Source of the DNA: Bacteroidales bacterium
GTDB taxonomy: Bacteria; Bacteroidota; Bacteroidia; Bacteroidales; P3
Reading direction: 5' to 3'
Assembly (NCBI GenBank): GCA_031286005.1
Contig: JAITVC010000021.1
Span: forward strand, 1 to 7,730
DNA: 7,730 nt
Below are positions 1-4,563 of this stretch, one piece after another. The notes beneath the pieces were generated by a model. The model ran no database searches and was not told where the DNA came from. It worked only from the letters and a program-made list of their open reading frames with translations. The position numbers and the translations under genes were made by a program. Position 1 is the first letter of the stretch; the number at the start of each line of letters is the position of its first letter.

Positions 1-1403
1 GTAATTTTGCTCATACGATCTAATTTATCCACACAATCTTTCCAGTCTGCCTCATTTGTAAAAGCATCGACAAATAAATAGGCGCGTGAGTAATTGTTTT
101 CCAACTCCTGAATCTTGCCAAGCCGGAAGTTGTTGATTGTGGCTTCAAGCAACCAATCTTCAAACTCACCTTTCTTCAAAAGCTCAATTTGTTCGAGCAA
201 AATCTCTTTGGCTTGTTCCAATGTTTGACCTTGTTTAGGGCGTGCCGTCATCACAAACATACTTTGGTCAACCAAGCCGTAATAACTGCTGTTAGCTTGA
301 AGCAAGCGTTGTTTTTGCGTAATGTTCAAGTCAATCAAACCGGCTTTTCCATTATTTAAAATGTAATCCATCAATTCGCCAAGTTCGGATTCTTGTTCTT
401 TGGTTCCCGGCACGCGCCAGCCAAGCCATATACTTTCGGGATCATTACCCAAAACGTCTTTTTTGACAGGTTCTGTAATGGGTGTTTCAGTGCTTGTTTT
501 TACAGCAGGAATATCAGGATTGGTACGGAGTTGGCCGAAATACTTGTCAATAATTTTAATGACTTCATCCGGATCAAAATCGCCCGACATACAAATCGCC
601 ATATTATTGGCCACATAATATGTATCATAATAATTCTTGATATTGGTAATCGACGGATTTTTCAAATGGTCTTGCGTTCCCAAAACGGTTTGTGTTCCGT
701 AAGGATGGAATGGGAAGAGCGTAGACATCAAGTTCTCAATAACTTTACGTGTATCGTTGGTCAGCGACATATTTTTCTCCTCGTAAACCGTTTCCAATTC
801 AGTATGGAATCCACGAATCACGTTGTTTGCAAAGCGATCGGATTGGATTTTTGCCCAATTTTCGATTTGATTGGAAGGAATATCTTCCGTGTAGCAGGTC
901 ATGTCTTGGCTGGTCCATGCATTCGTACCGCTCGCACCGATAGCAGCCATCAACTTGTCATATTCGTTTGGAATAGAGAGTTTCGATGCTTCTTGCGAAA
1001 CACTGTCGATAACTTTGTAAATAGCTTTGCGTTCAGCTTCATCGGTAGTGTTGCGATAGGTTTCAAACAGTCGTTCGATTTCATCGAGCAACGATTTTTC
1101 GGCCTCATAATTCTGTGTACCGAACGATTTTGTACCTTTGAACATCAAATGTTCAAAATAATGTGCCAGCCCTGTTGTTTCTGCAGGGTCGTTCTTTCCA
1201 CCTACACGAACCGGAATGTAGGTTTGAACACGAGGTGCATCTTTGTAAACTGTGAGATACACCTTTAATCCGTTGTCGAGTGTGTAAATCCGTGCATTCA
1301 ACGGATCGTTCGGAACAGTTTCATACTTGTAGGATTTTCCACAAGAACATAGTAAAATCAATCCCAATAGGATGATTGAACTGGAGAAAAAGAGTTTTTT
1401 CAT
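1..1403 (-). CDS. M16 family zinc metallopeptidase, lipoprotein (C-terminal half outside window)
   Basis: Insulinase/pitrilysin-type peptidase, probably anchored in the cell envelope. The first 467 codons are present; relatives with two M16 halves are usually about 900-970 residues, so the C-terminal half lies beyond base 1. Residues 1-21 form a lipoprotein signal (KK, a hydrophobic stretch, then LCSC with Cys21 as the likely lipidated residue). The inverted zinc motif HYFEH is at 81-85 (His81 and His85 ligands, Glu84 catalytic). The expected downstream glutamates are Glu202 and Glu209 in ELETVYEE, seven residues apart as in pitrilysin. About 50 extra, mostly charged residues lie between the two motifs compared with pitrilysin. 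An M16_C-like domain follows from about 255 (YYVANNMAICMSGDF). The ATG at 1403 is chosen because the signal peptide starts there and a promoter lies about 25 bp upstream. The substrate cannot be told from sequence; family and activity are well supported. Confidence 0.93.
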   Translation of the reverse strand, partial: MKKLFFSSSIILLGLILLCSCGKSYKYETVPNDPLNARIYTLDNGLKVYLTVYKDAPRVQTYIPVRVGGKNDPAETTGLAHYFEHLMFKGTKSFGTQNYEAEKSLLDEIERLFETYRNTTDEAERKAIYKVIDSVSQEASKLSIPNEYDKLMAAIGASGTNAWTSQDMTCYTEDIPSNQIENWAKIQSDRFANNVIRGFHTELETVYEEKNMSLTNDTRKVIENLMSTLFPFHPYGTQTVLGTQDHLKNPSITNIKNYYDTYYVANNMAICMSGDFDPDEVIKIIDKYFGQLRTNPDIPAVKTSTETPITEPVKKDVLGNDPESIWLGWRVPGTKEQESELGELMDYILNNGKAGLIDLNITQKQRLLQANSSYYGLVDQSMFVMTARPKQGQTLEQAKEILLEQIELLKKGEFEDWLLEATINNFRLGKIQELENNYSRAYLFVDAFTNEADWKDCVDKLDRMSKI

Positions 1404-1428
1404 GGTGATGTTGTTTGTTATGATTTTG

Positions 1429-1459
1429 CAAAGATAGTGAAAATTTACAAATTGTCAAA
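1429..1459 (-). promoter_or_regulatory. Bacteroides-type promoter of the M16 peptidase gene
   Basis: Read on the minus strand, a -33 TTTG (1456-1459) is followed after 19 bp by TATCTTTG (1429-1436), matching the Bacteroides sigma consensus TTTG/N19-21/TAnnTTTG. Transcription would start near 1422-1424, giving a leader of about 20 nt before the ATG at 1403. It separates this gene from the upstream exported-protein gene, which has its own promoter. Confidence 0.7.
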
Positions 1460-1484
1460 TAATTTGAATTGTTTTTTTCACTAT
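1434..1484. repeat. Inverted repeat between the two left-hand genes
   Basis: ATAGTGAAAA (1434-1443) is the exact reverse complement of TTTTCACTAT (1475-1484). Inside it CAAATT (1448-1453) pairs with AATTTG (1461-1466) around a 7-nt loop. One outer arm overlaps the -7 element of the M16 promoter, the other touches the stop codon of the upstream gene, and the inner stem encloses the -33 element. It could be a regulator site or a weak terminator for the upstream gene; no uninterrupted T-run follows on the minus strand. Confidence 0.45.
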
Positions 1485-2314
1485 TATCGAACTTTTTCTT
1501 TAGTTGTTTTTACAATAAATGCTTTCGGATCTCCCAGAATTCTTTTCATAGCCTCTTTTTTGCTGGATACGGTGCATAGTGAAAAATCGTCGCCTTTTAC
1601 TTCTTTCACTTTTATTTGGCCAACGAAATCTTCCATGATTTTTTCTTGTCCGTTATCGTTCATATAGATTTTCTCAAAAACATCAAACTCTATTCGTTTA
1701 GTTATGCCATCCACACTTCCGGCATTGATGATTATTTCGTCCACAGCGCCTTTTTCGTTTTGTGTAACAGATACAATAGTCGCTTTTATCGGAAAACTAT
1801 TGCTCAAAAAGGGAATTGATCGTTCTATGATATTTTCATAAATATCCTTAAAACAATTTTCTTTAGACTTACCTTTTTGAGTTGTTGAAAACGTTGCCGA
1901 CGACAAAATCTTTCCAGATGCAACATCAACAACGGACAAGTCAATACTCAATTCAACCGACCAAGATGCTTTTTTCTCGCCCTTTTTATCTTCGTAAGAA
2001 AGGTCTTCAACATTCACTTTAGAAATCACGCCATTGAGCATGTATGCTGCACCCAATTGTTTTCCGTATTCGCCAATTGTATTGGATTTTGTAAATGCAT
2101 CTGAGTCTTGTTTCTGAGTGGTCTGATTTTTTTTATCCACAAGAATAACACGGTTGAGCTTCAACAATTCATTGCTTACTTTGGCTTGAAGAGTGGCTGC
2201 TGCATCCTTATTGCCCGAAAACGGATACAGACCGACAATGTCTCTATCTTCGGCAGAAAATACCAATTGAGAAAACAATGCTAATGATACGAATAATGCG
2301 AGGCTTTTTTTCAT
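1484..2314 (-). CDS. Exported CsgG/FlgT-like protein of unknown role
   Basis: A 276-residue protein with a Sec signal peptide (about 1-20/21: KK, hydrophobic core, cleavage near VFSA-ED). No lipobox cysteine is seen, so it is probably periplasmic or outer-membrane associated. The N-terminal domain resembles the CsgG/LpoB/FlgT-middle type: IVGLYPFSG at 26-34, a helix, RVILVDKKN at 55-63, then a lone LGAAYMLNGVI at 87-97, the usual 'lGA.y.l.G.i' strand. A beta strand pair at 118-145 (SVELSIDLSVVDVASGKIL) fits that fold. The C-terminal part (about 176-270) has IINAGSVDGI at 195-204 and VGQIKVKEV, reminiscent of the FlgT C-terminal beta domain, which also occurs in non-flagellar proteins. The gene ends 81 bp before the M16 gene on the same strand, but each has its own promoter. 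Assignment is by motif resemblance only; the function is unknown. Confidence 0.85.
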   Translation of the reverse strand: MKKSLALFVSLALFSQLVFSAEDRDIVGLYPFSGNKDAAATLQAKVSNELLKLNRVILVDKKNQTTQKQDSDAFTKSNTIGEYGKQLGAAYMLNGVISKVNVEDLSYEDKKGEKKASWSVELSIDLSVVDVASGKILSSATFSTTQKGKSKENCFKDIYENIIERSIPFLSNSFPIKATIVSVTQNEKGAVDEIIINAGSVDGITKRIEFDVFEKIYMNDNGQEKIMEDFVGQIKVKEVKGDDFSLCTVSSKKEAMKRILGDPKAFIVKTTKEKVR

Positions 2315-2379
2315 GACTTAATAATTTTAATAGTTTATGTTATAAATTAGAATATCGGTTTATGTCTTAAAATATTTTG

Positions 2380-2410
2380 CAAATATACGCATAAATTTTG
2401 ATTTCTCAAA
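2380..2410 (-). promoter_or_regulatory. Bacteroides-type promoter of the exported CsgG-like gene
   Basis: On the minus strand TTTG (2407-2410), 19 bp, TATATTTG (2380-2387). The predicted start near 2374 gives an AT-rich leader of about 60 nt before the ATG at 2314. No ribosome binding site of Shine-Dalgarno type is visible, as is usual in this phylum. Confidence 0.7.
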
Positions 2411-2451
2411 GGTATTGTTTTTTTTGTGTGGTACAAACGTCATAGCACCTC

Positions 2452-2500
2452 TAAAAACAAAAATCCCAACAATCAAAAGTACAGATTATTGGGATTTTTT
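2452..2500 (-). terminator. Strong hairpin terminator, possibly the original tRNA-Gln terminator
   Basis: Arms AAATCCCAACAATC (2461-2474) and GATTATTGGGATTT (2484-2497) pair over 14 bp around a 9-nt loop; the single imperfect position is a G-U wobble in minus-strand RNA. The stem is followed on the minus strand by ATTTTTGTTTTTA and on the plus strand by TTTTTTG, so it could work both ways. No plus-strand gene ends here. On the minus strand it follows the ATPase stop by about 190 bp and follows the 13-bp tRNA-tail repeat (2503-2515) by only a few bases, the spacing expected of a tRNA gene terminator. Confidence 0.85.
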
Positions 2501-2502
2501 GT

Positions 2503-2515
2503 GTTGACCAACCAG
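2503..2515. repeat. Distal copy of the tRNA-Gln 3' end (candidate attachment-site repeat)
   Basis: GTTGACCAACCAG here is identical to 4247-4259, where it is the discriminator base, the 3' acceptor strand and four T-stem bases of tRNA-Gln plus one flanking base. The two copies are in the same orientation, 1744 bp apart. Homology to the tRNA stops after base 2515 apart from scattered short matches. At 13 bp it is short for an attachment site, so a chance match or a decayed tRNA copy is possible. Confidence 0.5.
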
Positions 2516-2576
2516 TTCAATTACATTATTCGGTTAAGGTAGTATATTTCAATTTTTTATTGGACTTGTTTTTTGT

Positions 2577-2596
2577 TTACGGAAACGTTACGGAAA
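2577..2596. repeat. Tandem TTACGGAAA pair, 11 bp apart
   Basis: TTACGGAAA occurs at 2577-2585 and 2588-2596, one helical turn apart, with AACGTT (2584-2589) between the two cores. The core CGGAAACGTT (2580-2589) recurs at 4138-4147 near the other end of the putative element. Such paired short repeats near element ends could be arm-type recombinase or regulator sites; that role is inferred only. Confidence 0.4.
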
Positions 2597-2641
2597 TTAT
2601 TGTATGTTTTGAATATTGTTAAATGACCTCATTTTGTATTG

Positions 2642-2673
2642 CAAAGTTACGACTTTTTTGCGAAATAATCAAA
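2642..2673 (-). promoter_or_regulatory. Candidate promoter just downstream of the ATPase gene, reading leftward
   Basis: Minus-strand TTTG (2670-2673), 20 bp, TAACTTTG (2642-2649) fits the Bacteroides consensus as well as the gene promoters here. It starts within 20 bp of the ATPase stop codon yet has no long reading frame downstream; the next feature is the tRNA-tail repeat and the terminator. It may drive a short RNA. In a hypothetical excised circle it would point across the joined att site towards the ATPase gene. Confidence 0.45.
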
Positions 2674-2690
2674 TATTTTTGGTTGAAAAA

Positions 2691-3917
2691 CTATCTCTTC
2701 AACAGCCAATCAAACACGTTTTTGTGAATTATACCAGAACGACTTTGCGGAAATGATTCAGTTGTGAGCAAAAACTTCGGATAATTATCCCTTACTGCTT
2801 CCAATGGTGCAAATTCACGTTCTTGTGTTGCCGGAGATGAGACTTCCCACGATACTTGATAATACTCAACATCGCCTTTGTTGTTTTTTGCAGTAAAATC
2901 AATCTCGCCGTTACGAAGTGAGCCAATCCACACTTTGTAACCACGCCTTAATAATTCAAGATACACCACATTCTCCAAAATATGCCCTTTATCTGCGGTT
3001 CTTTCTCTACCTACCAAAACATTCAAAAAACCTAAATCCACAAGATAGTATTTTTCCTGTGTTGCAAGTTGCTTCTTCCCTTTAATGTCGAAACGATTAA
3101 CACGATAAAAAACAAAACTTCCAACTAAATAATCAATAAATTTTTCAATCGTCGCGTGATGAATACTCTGCCTATCGGCTTTCAATGCCTCTGCGATTTT
3201 GCTCGGAGATATTCGACTGCCGATTGTTCCTGCCAAAAATTTTGCAACATTTCCAAAAGCACGTTTATCATTGATTCTATAACGTTGCGTAATGTCTTTT
3301 TCGATAATTGTTGAATACAACGCCTCGAGGTATTCGTACACTTTATCATATCCTAAATTTCGCATCTCAACACCTTTCGGAAGTGATGTTTCGTTAACAA
3401 AATCGTAGAATAGTGCTTCGTAATTCAAATATTTATTACTCGTGTCTACGTCTCGAACTTCGAGATATTCGGCAAAAGAAAATGGTAAGATTGAAATTTC
3501 AATGTATCGTCCACTTAACAAAGTAGCCAATTCGCTTGATAGCAGATTTGCATTTGAGCCGGTAATATAAACATCAACGTTTGGTGTTGCGAACAAGCCA
3601 TCGACCAACTTCTCAAAATCAGCGATAGTTTGAATTTCATCAAGGAAAACATAGTTGGGTTTATCTACTTGCAATTTGGATTTTATATCAAAATAAATAG
3701 TTTCCCACGTTTTATTTAGATAGTTCTCCGGCAATTCAAAATTGTAGAATTGTGTTTGTTCTTCGATTACACCAGCTTCCAATAATTGATTTCTGAATAA
3801 TTCTAACAATGTAGATTTGCCCGAACGTCTCAATCCCGTTACCACTTTGATAACGTCTTGCTCCTTGTATGAAAGCAGTTTTTCAAGATATTCTTTTCTT
3901 TCAATTAAAGTTTTCAT
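2691..3917 (-). CDS. AAA ATPase with C-terminal DUF4143 domain (AAA_14 family)
   Basis: A 408-residue ATPase of the AAA_14/DUF4143 type common in Bacteroidota, often as an isolated accessory gene; its biological role is not established. Visible parts: Walker A GLRRSGKS at 28-35, Walker B YVFLDE at 89-94, sensor-like ITGSNAN at 118-124 and LLSGRY with Arg137, a winged-helix-like region at about 215-285 (RISPSKIAEAL..DRQSIHHATIEKFIDYL), and a C-terminal domain with GEIDF at 337-341 and YYQVSWE at 352-358. The last two sit where a PD-(D/E)xK nuclease core would be, but the lysine position holds serine (QVS), so nuclease activity is unlikely. An in-frame ATG at 3953 is rejected: it lies upstream of the -7 promoter element. 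The ATG at 3917 is five bases beyond that element, so the mRNA is probably leaderless. The gene lies inside the putative tRNA-integrated segment. Confidence 0.92.
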   Translation of the reverse strand: MKTLIERKEYLEKLLSYKEQDVIKVVTGLRRSGKSTLLELFRNQLLEAGVIEEQTQFYNFELPENYLNKTWETIYFDIKSKLQVDKPNYVFLDEIQTIADFEKLVDGLFATPNVDVYITGSNANLLSSELATLLSGRYIEISILPFSFAEYLEVRDVDTSNKYLNYEALFYDFVNETSLPKGVEMRNLGYDKVYEYLEALYSTIIEKDITQRYRINDKRAFGNVAKFLAGTIGSRISPSKIAEALKADRQSIHHATIEKFIDYLVGSFVFYRVNRFDIKGKKQLATQEKYYLVDLGFLNVLVGRERTADKGHILENVVYLELLRRGYKVWIGSLRNGEIDFTAKNNKGDVEYYQVSWEVSSPATQEREFAPLEAVRDNYPKFLLTTESFPQSRSGIIHKNVFDWLLKR

Positions 3918-3922
3918 GGGTG

Positions 3923-3954
3923 CAAATATACAAAATATTATCAAAACTTGCAAA
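3923..3954 (-). promoter_or_regulatory. Promoter of the ATPase gene, predicting a leaderless mRNA
   Basis: Minus-strand TTTG (3951-3954), 20 bp, TATATTTG (3923-3930), then CACCC and the ATG at 3917. In this promoter class transcription begins several bases past the -7 element, so the start would fall on or next to the ATG. The -33 element lies close to the centre of a 41-bp palindrome. Confidence 0.65.
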
Positions 3955-3975
3955 TTTTGCGAGTTTTGATAATAT
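3935..3975. repeat. 41-bp near-perfect palindrome over the ATPase promoter
   Basis: Centred on base 3955, 19 of 20 symmetric base pairs match; the one exception is T3949 against G3961. The left outer arm starts ATATTATCAAAACTTGC and the core is AAATTTT. It covers the -33 element and most of the spacer of the ATPase promoter. A dimeric regulator bound here would block the promoter. In RNA read leftward from tRNA-Gln it would be a hairpin followed by a U-rich stretch, so it could also stop read-through. Confidence 0.8.
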
Positions 3976-4200
3976 GTTTAGTTGTGTTTTGGTTTCCATA
4001 TAGTTGAAAATTGTCGAAATTCGCAAATTCTACAAGTTTTTATAGAATGGATATGTATCGGTATGGAAAATGAATCTAATATAAACACATTGCTACTGCA
4101 AAATTCCTAAAACTTCTGAATTTCGGCATTGTATATTCGGAAACGTTTTCAACCAAAGAATACAAAAAACGGGGATTATTTCTTAACAACTCTCTTGATT
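3976..4200. other. Intergenic stretch without recognised genes
   Basis: AT-rich DNA between the ATPase palindrome and the tRNA-Gln downstream region. Only very short reading frames are present. Items seen are a second CGGAAACGTT (4138-4147) and GCAAATTCTACAAGTTTT (4023-4040), which partly resembles the right half of the nearby palindrome. I see no RNA gene or consensus promoter. Confidence 0.6.
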
Positions 4201-4201
4201 A

Positions 4202-4247
4202 GGTGCAATAAATTCAATGTTTTGTTGTATTTCTTGCACCCTGAGGG
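4202..4247. repeat. Weak hairpins downstream of tRNA-Gln
   Basis: GGTGCAA (4202-4208) pairs with TTGCACC (4234-4240) across 25 nt, and CCCTGAGGG (4239-4247) is a small palindrome touching the tRNA 3' end. Neither is followed by a T-run on the minus strand, so neither looks like a good intrinsic terminator; they could help 3' processing of the tRNA. Confidence 0.4.
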
Positions 4248-4259
4248 TTGACCAACCAG
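4247..4259. repeat. tRNA-proximal copy of the 13-bp direct repeat
   Basis: GTTGACCAACCAG at the 3' end of tRNA-Gln, identical to 2503-2515. If the segment between is an integrated element, this is its tRNA-side junction. Confidence 0.5.
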
Positions 4260-4318
4260 GATTCGAACCTAGAATGACGGTACCAAAAACCGTAGTGTTA
4301 CCATTACACCATTGGTCA
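4248..4318 (-). tRNA. tRNA-Gln (anticodon UUG)
   Basis: A complete 71-nt cloverleaf. The acceptor stem TGACCAA pairs fully with TTGGTCA; the D arm is GTGT/ACAC with loop AATGGTA; the anticodon stem ACGGT/ACCGT holds loop TTTTGGT with anticodon TTG; the variable loop is four bases; the T arm CTAGG/CCTGG (one T-G pair) holds loop TTCGAAT. The discriminator is A, and CCA is not encoded (ACCC follows), so CCA must be added after transcription. Its promoter lies just upstream. No strong terminator follows directly; the nearest good one on this strand is 1.75 kb away at 2452-2500. Confidence 0.97.
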
Positions 4319-4329
4319 ATTTCGAGGTG

Positions 4330-4360
4330 CAAAGATACAACTTTTTTTTGAATTGACAAA
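4330..4360 (-). promoter_or_regulatory. Promoter of tRNA-Gln
   Basis: Minus-strand TTTG (4357-4360), 19 bp, TATCTTTG (4330-4337). The predicted start leaves a leader of only about five bases before the mature tRNA end at 4318. Confidence 0.75.
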
Positions 4361-4408
4361 ATTTTTTTTGCGATTTTTTATTTTTGAATTATTTTTGAAT
4401 TTTTTTGG
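4341..4408. repeat. T-rich tract with 11-bp spaced units
   Basis: Extremely T-rich plus strand with few G or C. TATTTTTGAAT occurs twice in direct succession (4379-4389, 4390-4400), an exact 11-bp tandem. In the register of the following array, 4376-4386, 4387-4397 and 4398-4408 all contain a T-run ending in TTG or TTGG, so the 11-bp period appears to begin here. Confidence 0.6.
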
Positions 4409-4507
4409 AGATAACGAATACATACCTTGTACATATCTTGTACATAACCTGTACATACAAAATACATAACAAATAGACTACAAATAGATAACAAGTATAT
4501 AACAACT
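4409..4507. repeat. 11-bp repeat array A, nine units
   Basis: Nine contiguous units without gaps, starting at 4409, 4420, 4431, 4442, 4453, 4464, 4475, 4486 and 4497. Representative units are AGATAACGAAT, ACATACCTTGT, ACATATCTTGT, ACATAACAAAT and AGATAACAAGT; the rough consensus is ACATAACAAAT. Units 2-4 end in CTTGT or CCTGT, later ones in ACAAAT or ACAAGT, so orientation of the TTGT/ACAA core changes along the array. The period is close to one DNA turn and not a multiple of three, so this is non-coding. The array lies upstream of the tRNA-Gln promoter and is about 240 bp from the DUF2723 promoter. Confidence 0.8.
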
Positions 4508-4563
4508 TCCTTTTTGAGTATTGTAAAATATTGGTAATTTGCGAGTTGTAATTATGCTATTTT
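4508..4563. other. AT-rich spacer between the two arrays
   Basis: No gene, promoter or clear hairpin is seen. A few segments (for example ATTGTAAAATA, 4520-4530) look loosely like worn repeat units, but the 11-bp period is not convincing here. Confidence 0.4.

Larger units (their letters stand above)
2452..2635 (-). ncRNA. Possible short transcript of about 180 nt
   Basis: A promoter at 2642-2673 and a hairpin terminator at 2452-2500 bracket about 180 nt with no convincing coding sequence; the only start codon near the predicted 5' end (2630-2632) opens an 11-codon frame. The transcript would contain the 13-nt tRNA-Gln tail in sense orientation. I do not recognise it as a known RNA family. 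The case rests only on promoter and terminator placement. Confidence 0.22.
2503..4259. mobile_element. Putative small tRNA-Gln-integrated element or remnant
   Basis: The segment between the two GTTGACCAACCAG copies (2516-4246, 1731 bp) would be an insertion into the 3' end of tRNA-Gln that rebuilt the tRNA end. In favour: the repeats are direct and one is exactly the tRNA terminus; the strong terminator lies just outside the distal copy, while the intact tRNA now has only weak hairpins; the interior carries a single accessory-type gene, the AAA/DUF4143 ATPase; and CGGAAACGTT occurs near both ends (2580-2589, 4138-4147). Against: no integrase, excisionase or relaxase is encoded, the repeat is short, and no empty site is available for comparison. 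It could be a remnant, or a satellite moved in trans by another element's integrase. Confidence 0.4.

Noticed and set aside
25..33. TTATCCACA, a perfect DnaA-box sequence
   Set aside because: A single copy inside the M16 coding sequence, with no cluster or AT-rich unwinding region beside it; expected by chance at a low rate.
393..1268. Long open frame on the plus strand
   Set aside because: It is the antisense of the M16 gene, whose lipoprotein signal, zinc motifs and promoter are clear; the frame has no promoter or recognisable protein family.
2503..2570. A complete decayed tRNA-Gln rather than only its 3' end
   Set aside because: Short matches (CGGT, GTAGT, ATTGG) occur in tRNA order after the 13-bp repeat, but they are too short and gapped in AT-rich DNA to accept, and no tRNA-spaced promoter is present. 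It remains an alternative to the integration idea.
2597..2632. 11-codon reading frame (minus strand) near the start of the possible short RNA
   Set aside because: Too short to support, with no recognisable features or conservation evidence.
3918..3953. Upstream ATG extending the ATPase by 12 residues
   Set aside because: It overlaps the promoter and the palindrome and lies upstream of the -7 element, so it would not be on the mRNA.
4023..4040. Second copy of the ATPase palindrome
   Set aside because: Only about three quarters of the bases in one half match and the other half is missing.
4202..4240. GGTGCAA/TTGCACC as the tRNA-Gln terminator
   Set aside because: Seven-bp stem with a 25-nt loop and no T-run on the minus strand.
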